DNA from: Lachnospira sp.
Lineage (GTDB): Bacteria; Bacillota; Clostridia; Lachnospirales; Lachnospiraceae
Reading direction: 5' to 3'
Length of the DNA: 64,000 nt
Assembly (NCBI GenBank): GCA_015057605.1
Contig: SVDX01000012.1
Location: forward strand, 1-64,000
The position numbers were made by a program, and so were the translations under genes. The notes below the pieces were generated by a model that saw only the letters and a list, made by a program, of their open reading frames with translations, made no database searches and had not been told where the DNA came from. Shown piece by piece: positions 18,484 to 26,241 of this stretch. Positions within the stretch are counted from its first letter, which is position 1; every line of letters begins with the position of its first letter.

Positions 18484-18564
18484 GTGGACAAGTCCACTCT
18501 TAATTCGCAATAACTTACACACCTACAGGACTTGTTATACTTTGCGCGCCGAGCACGGTCGCGC
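18484..18564. repeat. Two hairpins upstream of the response regulator
   Basis: The first (18484-18489 with 18492-18497) is a tight stem with a two-base loop, 30 bases before the regulator ribosome-binding site. The second (18544-18551 with 18556-18564, one bulged base) is an unusually GC-rich stem in an A/T-rich genome. Role unknown: operator, transcript structure or repeat remnant. Confidence 0.5.
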
Positions 18565-18589
18565 CAGCGTGACAAGGTCTTTCCTATTA

Positions 18590-18622
18590 AACAAAAAACA
18601 GCCGATACAAGACCGGCTGTTT
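18590..18622 (-). terminator. mscL: Terminator of mscL
   Basis: An 8-bp stem (18597-18604 with 18614-18621) is followed on the minus strand by a run of six T. It lies 13 bases after the mscL stop codon. Confidence 0.85.
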
Positions 18623-18634
18623 AGTTATCTTAAT

Positions 18635-19099
18635 TTACTTTTCTTCAACTGCAGGTACTTCTAATTCTGATACACAGTGTGGACACTTTGTAGCCTCAAT
18701 ATGAACTTCTGATTTACAGAATGGACATACCTTTGTAGTCTTTGGCTTTGGTGCTTCATCTTTCTTTCTCGCTTTATTAACTATGCTTACGAAGATAAAT
18801 ACAACTAAGGCAATTATTAAAAAGTCAATAATATAGCTTATAAATACACCATAATTAATAGTAGCAACACCAGCTTCTGTAGCTTCTTCAATAGTTGCAT
18901 ATGTCTTGCCGTCTACTGCGTAGAACCAGTTTGTAAAGTCCTGATTACCTGTAAGTATACTTACAGCCGGCATAATGATATCCTTAACAAGTGATGATAC
19001 AATACTTGTAAATGCACCACCAATAATAATACCTACTGCCATGTCAATAACATTACCACGAGCAATAAATTTCTTAAACTCTGCAAAAAATTTTTTCAT
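18635..19099 (-). CDS. mscL: Large-conductance mechanosensitive channel with C-terminal zinc ribbon
   Basis: This 154-residue MscL has the family N-terminus (FKKFIARGNVIDMAVGIIIG), TM1 at about 15-45, a periplasm-side loop and TM2 at about 78-103. It opens under membrane tension to release solutes. The cytoplasmic C-terminus carries two CPxC knuckles (CPFC and CPHC) that form a zinc-ribbon-like tail, absent from the 136-residue E. coli protein. Start after AAGGAG; own terminator. It lies 21 bases after the flavodoxin/SCP2 gene. Confidence 0.95.
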   Translation of the reverse strand: MKKFFAEFKKFIARGNVIDMAVGIIIGGAFTSIVSSLVKDIIMPAVSILTGNQDFTNWFYAVDGKTYATIEEATEAGVATINYGVFISYIIDFLIIALVVFIFVSIVNKARKKDEAPKPKTTKVCPFCKSEVHIEATKCPHCVSELEVPAVEEK

Positions 19100-19120
19100 C
19101 TTGAAATTCTCCTTTGTGTG

Positions 19121-20107
19121 TTAAAAATTAAATATTTGATCTAACATCTTTAGATACCTAAAATTACCCTTTGCTGTCATCTCACCCGACATAAAGGCCC
19201 TCTGGAAAGTCATTCTGTTATGGACAATACTATCAAATGTTGCAAATGTAAGCTTAGCTATAACATCTACATCATCATTCTTATCCATACTACATTCAAT
19301 ATTGCTTCCGTCAACATTCATATATATATATTTGTCCTTATCGCTTATGATAATCTGATATGACGCTGCAAAATCCTCCGACGGCAAATAATTATCCTTA
19401 AAAGACTTAATATAATAATCATCTCCACCAAGCTCGCTTTCGCTAAGCATACTCTTAAACATAGAAGACAATTCTTCTATATCCTTCTTTTGTGTCTGTA
19501 CATAAGTATCATCTGATACATACTTAGACAATTGCTCACTCTCTTGTGGAGTAAGATTAATGGTATCCTTCATAACATTCTTCTTGATAGCTGTATTACT
19601 TGCTGGTAATATAACTACTTTCTTAGATATTGTTCTATAAATGTTCTCAGCATAATTTTCAATTATATTAATATAGTCCTTGTTAAGTTCAAAATCAACA
19701 CTCTCATCAACATATGCACATAATCCTTCAACCGGCTTACCACCTAGAAGTTCCCATGCAGATATCAGCGTATTCTTAGACTCTCTCTCTCCATAAGCCT
19801 TTGACATAACAATAGGAAACATATATAAAGATGCTATTTTTTCCTTATCACCATATAACCAGCAGGCATCTAAAAATTGTTGCATATATCCGCCTATCGA
19901 GAACCATTCAACAGTTGTTGCAAGAACAACTCCGTCAGCTTCCTTTAATGTATTAGGCAAAGACCAAATGTTGTTTTTTAACTCATATAGATTATAACAT
20001 GTCACATCTACACGTAGTTCCTTTAACACTTCCTGTACCTTGTTAATAGCAAATATTGTAGGGTCGTCAATCAGACCTCTTCCACCATAATATATATTAA
20101 CCTTCAT
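19121..20107 (-). CDS. Flavodoxin-like reductase fused to an SCP2 domain
   Basis: The first 180 or so residues look like an NADPH-dependent FMN reductase/flavodoxin fold: a KVNIYYGG start strand, ADGVVLATTVEWFSIGGYM at the flavin phosphate region, and MSKAYGERESK. After a linker, residues about 235-328 resemble a sterol-carrier-protein-2 domain (YIYMNVDGSN, then TFATFDSIVHNRMTFQRAFMSG and the final FRYLKMLDQIF). The pair suggests a flavin enzyme acting on a hydrophobic substrate, but none is known. Start after GGAGG. A promoter lies just upstream, inside the end of gatB. Confidence 0.75.
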   Translation of the reverse strand: MKVNIYYGGRGLIDDPTIFAINKVQEVLKELRVDVTCYNLYELKNNIWSLPNTLKEADGVVLATTVEWFSIGGYMQQFLDACWLYGDKEKIASLYMFPIVMSKAYGERESKNTLISAWELLGGKPVEGLCAYVDESVDFELNKDYINIIENYAENIYRTISKKVVILPASNTAIKKNVMKDTINLTPQESEQLSKYVSDDTYVQTQKKDIEELSSMFKSMLSESELGGDDYYIKSFKDNYLPSEDFAASYQIIISDKDKYIYMNVDGSNIECSMDKNDDVDVIAKLTFATFDSIVHNRMTFQRAFMSGEMTAKGNFRYLKMLDQIFNF

Positions 20108-20128
20108 ATGTAACCTCCATATGGATTA

Positions 20129-20157
20129 ATTATACTCCTTTTTTTAAGGGGCTGCAA
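20129..20157 (-). promoter_or_regulatory. Candidate promoter for the flavodoxin/SCP2 gene
   Basis: On the minus strand TTGCAG (20152-20157), a 17-base spacer and TATAAT (20129-20134) lie just before the gene. The -35 box overlaps the last codons of gatB. Confidence 0.5.
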
Positions 20158-21583
20158 GTAATTCCTCTACTTTATTATTTACTATTTCAGGATCGGCAGT
20201 GCCCTTCATCATTCGCATAGTTTGTCCAACTATATATCCCTTGGCCTTTAGCTTTCCAGCCCTATAATCTTCTACTGATTGCGGATTGTTTTTAATAACT
20301 TCTTTAATAACTTTTATAAGCATTTCCTCGTCGCATACCAATAACATATTATTAGATTTTATATAATTTTCCAAATCTATTTCTTCAACAAATGCTTTTT
20401 CGAAGACCTCTTTTGCTATGCCACGGTTAATTTTTCTTTCTTCAATCAACTCAATTAGCATCGCTAACTGCTTAGGCTTTAATTTAATTTCTTCGATTTC
20501 CATAGAATTGTCTTTTAAATTTCTCATCATTTCGCCAATTATCCAATTAGCAACTTCTCTTGGTTTATTCGACAAGGCTACTGTGCTTTCAAAAAAATGT
20601 GCCATCTGCTTTGTGGATGTTATAATTGCTATATCTTCCTCGCTAAATCCATATTCATCCTTATATCTTTTTGCCTTTGTAAATGCAAATTCAGGTTGAA
20701 CAGCCTTTATAGACATAATTAACTCTTTACTTACACATACCTTAGGTAAATCTGGTTCAGGGAAATATCTATAATCCTTCGCTTCTTCCTTTGAACGCAT
20801 CGAAAATGAATTTCCGACATTGTCATCCCATCGGCGAGTTTCCTGTAAAACATTTTTTCCACTTTCTAAAAGCTCTATTTGACGTTTACTTTCATGCTCA
20901 ATTGCACGCTTTATTGCTCTAAATGAATTAAGATTTTTCATCTCAGTTCTAGTTCCCATTGCCTCTTCGCCTTTCTTTCTTACCGAAAGATTTACATCAA
21001 CTCGCATAGAACCTTCCTGAAGTTTACAGTCCGACACCTCAAGATACTGTGCTATCAAACGTAAGCTTTCTACAAATGCAATTACTTCATCAGCATTAGA
21101 CATATCAGGCTTCGAAACCACCTCAATAAGCGGTACTCCAGCTCTGTTAAAATCAACTACTGAGCATTTACCATTTTCCTCGTGAATAAGCTTTCCTGCA
21201 TCCTCTTCCATATGAATTTCATGTATTCGTATAGCCTTAGCGCCATCCTTTGTATCAATATCTATAAATCCATTTTTACATAAAGGTACATATAACTGCG
21301 ATATCTGGTAGTTCTGTGGATTGTCTGGATAGAAATAATTTTTTCTATCAAATCTGCATGTACTACTAATATCACAATTTGTCGCTATTCCAACAGCTGT
21401 AGCATATTCTAAAACCTTTTTATTGAGCACTGGAAGGCTTCCTGGAAGCGCCATACACACTGGACAAACCTGCGTATTAGGCTTTGCACCAAATGTAGTT
21501 GCACAGGAACAAAATATCTTTGTTTTAGTAGAAAGTTCAATATGTACCTCTACACCAATTACCATTTCATAAGCATTACTCAT
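20144..21583 (-). CDS. gatB: Aspartyl/glutamyl-tRNA amidotransferase subunit B
   Basis: This 479-residue GatB transfers ammonia to misacylated Glu-tRNA(Gln) or Asp-tRNA(Asn). The N-terminal cradle domain shows IGVEVHIELSTKTKIFC, the zinc cysteines (CSC and CPVC) and the typical RFDRKNYFYPDNPQ. The C-terminal helical tail ends in GQTMRMMKGTADP. I chose the ATG at 21583, which overlaps the gatA stop (ATGAGTAA) and has AAGGAG upstream, over a TTG seven codons earlier. It is the third gene of gatCAB. Confidence 0.97.
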   Translation of the reverse strand: MSNAYEMVIGVEVHIELSTKTKIFCSCATTFGAKPNTQVCPVCMALPGSLPVLNKKVLEYATAVGIATNCDISSTCRFDRKNYFYPDNPQNYQISQLYVPLCKNGFIDIDTKDGAKAIRIHEIHMEEDAGKLIHEENGKCSVVDFNRAGVPLIEVVSKPDMSNADEVIAFVESLRLIAQYLEVSDCKLQEGSMRVDVNLSVRKKGEEAMGTRTEMKNLNSFRAIKRAIEHESKRQIELLESGKNVLQETRRWDDNVGNSFSMRSKEEAKDYRYFPEPDLPKVCVSKELIMSIKAVQPEFAFTKAKRYKDEYGFSEEDIAIITSTKQMAHFFESTVALSNKPREVANWIIGEMMRNLKDNSMEIEEIKLKPKQLAMLIELIEERKINRGIAKEVFEKAFVEEIDLENYIKSNNMLLVCDEEMLIKVIKEVIKNNPQSVEDYRAGKLKAKGYIVGQTMRMMKGTADPEIVNNKVEELLAAP

Positions 21584-22955
21584 ATATAGCACGCTCCTTT
21601 TCAAATGTATACGCTGCCTGTATCATTTTGTGTTCGTTAAATCTGTCTGCAATTAGCTGCATTCCTATCGGAACATTGTTGCTATCCTTAGCGCAAGGCA
21701 TAGCTATTGCTGGCAACCCTGCAAGATTAGTAGCAACTGTACATACATCGCTTAAATACATCTTAACTGAATCCTTTATAAGCTCACCTATTTTACTAGC
21801 TTTGATTGGCGAAGTAGGTGCTAAAATCAAATCATATTGCTTAAATACCCTATCAAACTCTTCTTTAATCACAGCTTTAGCCTTCATAGCTTTCATATAA
21901 TACGCATCATAATAGCCTTCACTTAAAACAAATGTACCTAACAATATTCTTCGCTTTGTCTCGTCCAAAAAGCCTTCACTTCGTGTTTTTTTATACATTT
22001 CATCAAGTGAATCATATTTATCTGTTCTATACCCATACCTTACACCATCAAAGCGTGATAAATTTGAGCTTGCTTCGGCACATGCTATAATATAATACGC
22101 TGCAACTGCATAATCTGTCGCATGTAAATCAAAATACTCCACTACTGCACCAAGCTTTTCAAAATTCTTTGCTGTCTCTAGTATAGCATTTTTAACCTCT
22201 TCATCCGCGTCCTCTATATACTGCCTTGGTACACCTATTTTAAATCCTTTTATACCTAAAGTTAGTGCCTTACTAAATGCTAAATTGCTCCTATTTACAG
22301 TTGTTGAATCCTTTTTATCCCTACCCGATATCACTTCTAATACATTAACGCAGTCTGTAACATTTGTTGCTATTGGTCCTACTTGCTCTAAAGAGGATGC
22401 ATACGCTATAAGTCCATATCTTGATACTGTTCCATATGTAGGCTTTATTCCGACAACTCCACAGTATCCCGCTGGCTGACGTATAGAACCACCAGTATCT
22501 GAACCGAGTGCTGCAACTGCTAGATTTGCCGCAACTGCCGCGCACGAACCACCGGAAGACCCGCCTGACACATACTCATTATTATGAGGATTTTTCGTTG
22601 CACCAAAAATAGAGTTCTCAGTGGTGCTTCCCATTGCGAACTCATCCATATTGGTTTTTCCTATAATTATAGCTCCTGCTTTAATAAGACGTTCAATAAC
22701 CGTTGCTGAATATGATGGAACATAGTCCTTTAGCATCTTTGATGCACAGGTTGTTTTTAAGCCCTTAGTACAAATGTTATCCTTTATTGCAATAGGCATA
22801 CCTACTATCTTTGATGTAAAACGTTTTTCTTCTATTCCTTTTTTAACCGCACTAACCTGGGCCATAACGTAATCCTCATCACAGCTTATAAATGCATTAA
22901 TATTCGATTTTTTAATATTCTCAAGATATGCTAATATATTCTTTTCAATATCCAT
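21576..22955 (-). CDS. gatA: Aspartyl/glutamyl-tRNA amidotransferase subunit A
   Basis: This 459-residue amidase subunit releases ammonia from glutamine for GatB. The Ser-cisSer-Lys triad is present with standard spacing: Lys58 in AIKDN, Ser133 in GGSSGGS and Ser157 in DTGGSIRQPA. Start after AGGTG. It lies eight bases after gatC and overlaps gatB by eight bases. Confidence 0.97.
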   Translation of the reverse strand: MDIEKNILAYLENIKKSNINAFISCDEDYVMAQVSAVKKGIEEKRFTSKIVGMPIAIKDNICTKGLKTTCASKMLKDYVPSYSATVIERLIKAGAIIIGKTNMDEFAMGSTTENSIFGATKNPHNNEYVSGGSSGGSCAAVAANLAVAALGSDTGGSIRQPAGYCGVVGIKPTYGTVSRYGLIAYASSLEQVGPIATNVTDCVNVLEVISGRDKKDSTTVNRSNLAFSKALTLGIKGFKIGVPRQYIEDADEEVKNAILETAKNFEKLGAVVEYFDLHATDYAVAAYYIIACAEASSNLSRFDGVRYGYRTDKYDSLDEMYKKTRSEGFLDETKRRILLGTFVLSEGYYDAYYMKAMKAKAVIKEEFDRVFKQYDLILAPTSPIKASKIGELIKDSVKMYLSDVCTVATNLAGLPAIAMPCAKDSNNVPIGMQLIADRFNEHKMIQAAYTFEKERAIYE

Positions 22956-22963
22956 AATAACAC

Positions 22964-23209
22964 CTACTCAATTGTTCTTGGAACAACAAATGTATCTTCT
23001 AAATAAGAAAGCCCTGATGGCTCTACTATATCCTCTCGAAGCAAAAGCTCATTGTCATTTATATCAATCAGTGCCTCTATGTTATCAGTATCAAGTGTGG
23101 AAATTCTGTCAACATATTCGATTATGGTTTGCATATCTTGCTCATATTTTTCACGTTCTTCTTCGCTAATATAAAGCTTTGCTAAACTGCTTATCTTATC
23201 TAGTACCAT
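22964..23209 (-). CDS. gatC: Aspartyl/glutamyl-tRNA amidotransferase subunit C
   Basis: This 81-residue GatC stabilises the GatA-GatB pair. The N-terminal helix (ISSLAKLYISEEEREKYE), the YVDRISTLDT turn and the LREDIVEPS segment are typical, while the length is slightly short of 95. Start after GGAG. It is the first gene of gatCAB; its promoter probably lies in the 40-base gap after the FHA gene. Confidence 0.93.
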   Translation of the reverse strand: MVLDKISSLAKLYISEEEREKYEQDMQTIIEYVDRISTLDTDNIEALIDINDNELLLREDIVEPSGLSYLEDTFVVPRTIE

Positions 23210-23249
23210 AGCATTTCACTCCATTCGCATATATTGTAATTGTAGCATA

Positions 23250-24422
23250 CTATGCTAAATGAAGACAATATTTATATTTTGAAATGACTATGATATCACC
23301 GTCAAATACTTCAACTACCTCATTTGGTGCTAAAAGCTTTTCGTTAACATATGTACCGTTTTTAGAATTCATATCTTTTATGTAATGCCTGTCTTCCCTT
23401 TGCTCATACTTTACATGCATACGACTTACCGTTGCATCCTTTATTGCATAATCGCAAAGGTCATTCATACTACCTATTATAAATGTTGAATTATTAAGCT
23501 CTATATCCTCTATATCACCTTCTATATTTTCAAGCAACGGATGCTCTAAATTTTGCTTAGTAAGAAGCTGCGTATAGATTATCTCCTCTTTTGGTTCTTC
23601 TTTAATATCCTCAATGAATTCGTTTACATTTTCCATAATAGGCACATGTGCTATATCTGCTTTTTCATTTTTATTTTGATATTCTCTGCTGATTTTATTG
23701 TACGCAAAATATATCAAAGCAGATATAACACTAAGCCTTATTATTAGAGGAATTCTATCTACTATAAGCATAATAACTGCAAGCACTATAAAGCCTACAA
23801 TTAAAAGCTTGTCCTTATTATCAGGGCTTGTGTTTTCTTTTGTTATAATCTCTTTTTGTTTTTCTATATAACTGTCTACCTCAATCTTAGAAGGTTTTTC
23901 CTCTTCGACATTTAGCATATTTAATTCAAATTTGTTTTCCAATATTTTTTGATATATGCCATAGGCAAGCAATACTGTTTCCTTATCGTTATGCTCAATA
24001 TTGCCTAATAAGTGCTCAAATAATTTTCTTAGCTCATCAAAAAAATCCTTATTATTATAGGGATAATAGCAGTATTCTATTTTCCCCGAAAAGTCCATAT
24101 AAATATATTCCGGATCAAGAACGATATTATTTATTTCTAAAAGATATTCTCGTATCTGTTGTGTCACCTCTAAAATGCCATTAACAAGCTTAATTATATC
24201 ATCCTTCTTAAACTTCTTTTTCTCTAATACTTCTTTTAAACTCTGTTTAGAGCTAATATCATACATATACTTAAATTCTTGATTTATACAGTTTGTCTGA
24301 ACCTGCAAAAATCCGGCTATCTTATTTTCTTCAATTATTTTGCTTTCATAATTTTTTAAATTTTTATCTCCTGGTAATACCAGATATGAATTAAGATAAT
24401 TTCTAATATAATTTGCTTCCAT
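23250..24422 (-). CDS. FHA-domain protein of the Tad locus (DUF6382-like N-terminus)
   Basis: The start at 24422 has GGGGA five bases upstream; an ATG four codons earlier has none. The 390-residue protein has an N-terminal domain of about 190 residues that resembles the DUF6382 module. Two closely spaced membrane helices follow (about 207-240), then a linker, and a C-terminal FHA domain (about 310-385) with SRMHVKYEQR and the DMNSKNGTYVN phosphothreonine-binding loop. FHA proteins of this layout accompany Tad loci in Clostridia, suggesting Ser/Thr phosphorylation control of pilus assembly. It is the last gene of the Tad run. Confidence 0.85.
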   Translation of the reverse strand: MEANYIRNYLNSYLVLPGDKNLKNYESKIIEENKIAGFLQVQTNCINQEFKYMYDISSKQSLKEVLEKKKFKKDDIIKLVNGILEVTQQIREYLLEINNIVLDPEYIYMDFSGKIEYCYYPYNNKDFFDELRKLFEHLLGNIEHNDKETVLLAYGIYQKILENKFELNMLNVEEEKPSKIEVDSYIEKQKEIITKENTSPDNKDKLLIVGFIVLAVIMLIVDRIPLIIRLSVISALIYFAYNKISREYQNKNEKADIAHVPIMENVNEFIEDIKEEPKEEIIYTQLLTKQNLEHPLLENIEGDIEDIELNNSTFIIGSMNDLCDYAIKDATVSRMHVKYEQREDRHYIKDMNSKNGTYVNEKLLAPNEVVEVFDGDIIVISKYKYCLHLA

Positions 24423-24435
24423 ACAATTCCCCATT

Positions 24436-24885
24436 CTAATTTGCTATTGCGTTTTTTATAAGTCTCTCGAAGTTTTTAGTGCCTGAGAAATATTGCTTTT
24501 CTTCAAGCGCTTCGATATTATACTTAGTGTATAAAAATCCCGAATCCCTTCCTACATCAACATTTCTTCTAATAAGCAATGCTTCCTCTACATTTTCCTT
24601 AAGCTTTAGTTCTATTATGTACGTTTGCTCATCTATGAAATCTTGATTTCCTACATACACACCGCCCTTATAAATACTTTCATAATCTATTCTCTTAGTC
24701 TCTTCAGACATATAATTTTCTCTTACATTTCCTTCTCTTATACCTGCTATAATCAGATTACTTCTTATCACAACTACATCATGCACCTTAAATGCTAAAA
24801 ATATGATTGCGACCATAACCATAATACAGATTGGTATAACAAATGCTGCCTCTACGGTATAAGATGCCTTTAACCTACGTTGCAT
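24436..24885 (-). CDS. TadE-like pseudopilin
   Basis: This 149-residue protein has a short basic leader and the prepilin-like motif KASYTVEAAFVIPI, with Glu12 at +5 relative to cleavage after Ala7, then a membrane helix (about 12-36). TadE-like proteins are minor pseudopilins processed by the prepilin peptidase and needed for Tad pilus assembly. The gene overlaps the prepilin peptidase gene by 16 bases. Start after AGGTG. The soluble part shows no further motif. Confidence 0.85.
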   Translation of the reverse strand: MQRRLKASYTVEAAFVIPICIMVMVAIIFLAFKVHDVVVIRSNLIIAGIREGNVRENYMSEETKRIDYESIYKGGVYVGNQDFIDEQTYIIELKLKENVEEALLIRRNVDVGRDSGFLYTKYNIEALEEKQYFSGTKNFERLIKNAIAN

Positions 24886-25301
24886 ATAAATACACCTGCC
24901 ATTCCTATAAATATGAATGGAATAAATGCTATCTGCTTACCTTTGCTTTTTCTATCTCTTATAAGATAAATCATTGCAACCATTGCCGCAGCTACAAGTG
25001 ACCAAAAAAATATTTGCAATGTCATTTCAAAGCCTAAAAATATTCCAATTACCATAAGAATCACTGCATCTCCCATACCAATTCCACCATGGCTTACTAT
25101 ACTTATAATTGCCACAAATACTCCGATAATAAGACCACTTAATATATCCTTAAATGACCAGGATGACAAAAGCAAATTACACAAAAGCCCAATTATTGCC
25201 ATAACAATTAATGGCCATAAAAGTATTTCCTTTTTTCTTATATCAATAATAGCTTCGATTCCTACAAGAATCAGCAGCAATGCTTTTAAAAATATTTCCA
25301 C
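24870..25301 (-). CDS. Type IV prepilin peptidase (TadV/CpaA-like)
   Basis: This 143-residue membrane protein is an A24-family aspartic peptidase that trims prepilin leaders at the membrane. The two catalytic aspartates are seen in DIRKKEI (Asp20) and GMGD (Asp78). Hydrophobic segments cover nearly the whole length, as in the short TadV/CpaA type that lacks the N-methylase domain. Translation starts at GTG with GGAGG upstream. Its likely substrates (Flp, two TadE-like proteins) are encoded beside it. Confidence 0.93.
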   Translation of the reverse strand: MEIFLKALLLILVGIEAIIDIRKKEILLWPLIVMAIIGLLCNLLLSSWSFKDILSGLIIGVFVAIISIVSHGGIGMGDAVILMVIGIFLGFEMTLQIFFWSLVAAAMVAMIYLIRDRKSKGKQIAFIPFIFIGMAGVFICNVG

Positions 25302-25305
25302 CTAA

Positions 25306-26223
25306 TCATCCTCCTTCACATCTTGAGCACAGTCTTCTGTCCTTTACCTCTGAATACGGCACTGCTAAAACGCCTCTTTTTAGAGAACTACAATTAATGT
25401 CTATATGATACCTTGTCCCATAATCTGTTATGTATAACTCTTCACAATTTTCTTGATTTGTTATGCACCGTTCACATGCATAATACTTTGCACCACTATT
25501 ATTTCTAAGTTCAGCTACCATAAATGCTTCTACCTGCTTTACTCCTATATTTATGTATGTGCAGTATCTGTTTGTATGATATACCGTGCCCGTTTGAGTT
25601 ATATATACTTCATTTTCAGTTTCTTCACGCTCAACAGCCGTAGAATTCGTTATCGTTGCAAAACTTTTAACTCTTGCTCTTTGAGTAAAATTGTAGCCTG
25701 CGTCACCTGCTATACCAAAGGGCAATGCAATCTTGTATGTAACTACAATATCAATAAATGTATCACCGTCAAAAAAAGTTGAATAGTAAAAATGTATTCC
25801 TAAGTTGTCTCCAACAATATTTGCATTTTTTGAAAAATCGTCAGGAAGCTCTGCAAGCACTAATGCCTTTGTTGTTGTAGCACCAATACCGTTACCGAGC
25901 ACTCTTTGCATTAAGGTTCTTGTAGTATAATCCGAAATGTACATAGTCTCATTATGCTGCTTTAGCTCATACATACCTGAGTATTTTGCAGCCTGTACGC
26001 TGTAATTATGAATCGCCCCTTGGATTTTAGTCTGTACATTAATAATTTGCATAATATATATAAGCGATAACATCGCAAATACAAATATTGGCAATACAAT
26101 ACATGCCTCTACGCTCATACTTGCTTTTGAGTATGAGGAGGTAAGGTATGCCCTCTTAGACGTCGTTTGATTTGGGGTATCGTAATTTCGAAAGTCCATA
26201 AATTTTATTTTGTAAAAGGGCAT
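25306..26223 (-). CDS. TadE-like protein with two C-terminal Cys-rich modules
   Basis: This 305-residue protein has the prepilin-like motif KASMSVEACIVLPIF (Ala34 at -1, Glu39 at +5) before a membrane helix (about 38-60). The C-terminus has two tandem copies of a module of the form YITxxGTxYHxxxxC, a spacer, then CxRC: His216/Cys221/Cys250/Cys253 and His273/Cys278/Cys299/Cys302. Each could bind a metal. The start codon and its AGGAGGT lie in one arm of a perfect 23-bp inverted repeat whose other arm encodes residues 23-31 (see the repeat entry). The leader before the motif is long (34 residues). Confidence 0.8.
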   Translation of the reverse strand: MPFYKIKFMDFRNYDTPNQTTSKRAYLTSSYSKASMSVEACIVLPIFVFAMLSLIYIMQIINVQTKIQGAIHNYSVQAAKYSGMYELKQHNETMYISDYTTRTLMQRVLGNGIGATTTKALVLAELPDDFSKNANIVGDNLGIHFYYSTFFDGDTFIDIVVTYKIALPFGIAGDAGYNFTQRARVKSFATITNSTAVEREETENEVYITQTGTVYHTNRYCTYINIGVKQVEAFMVAELRNNSGAKYYACERCITNQENCEELYITDYGTRYHIDINCSSLKRGVLAVPYSEVKDRRLCSRCEGG

Positions 26224-26239
26224 ACCTTACCTCCTCATA
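26132..26239. repeat. Perfect 23-bp inverted repeat over the start of the TadE-like gene
   Basis: The arms are 26132-26154 and 26217-26239, identical over 23 bp as inverted copies; after one mismatch three more pairs follow inward (26156-26158 with 26213-26215). About 54-62 bp lie between. On the minus strand the right arm holds the ribosome-binding site (26229-26235) and ATG (26221-26223); the left arm is in coding sequence. In mRNA the arms would pair and hide the start site. If the DNA between inverted, the reading frame would become ATG CCC TCT TAG, a stop at codon 4. Confidence 0.9.
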
Positions 26240-26241
26240 AA

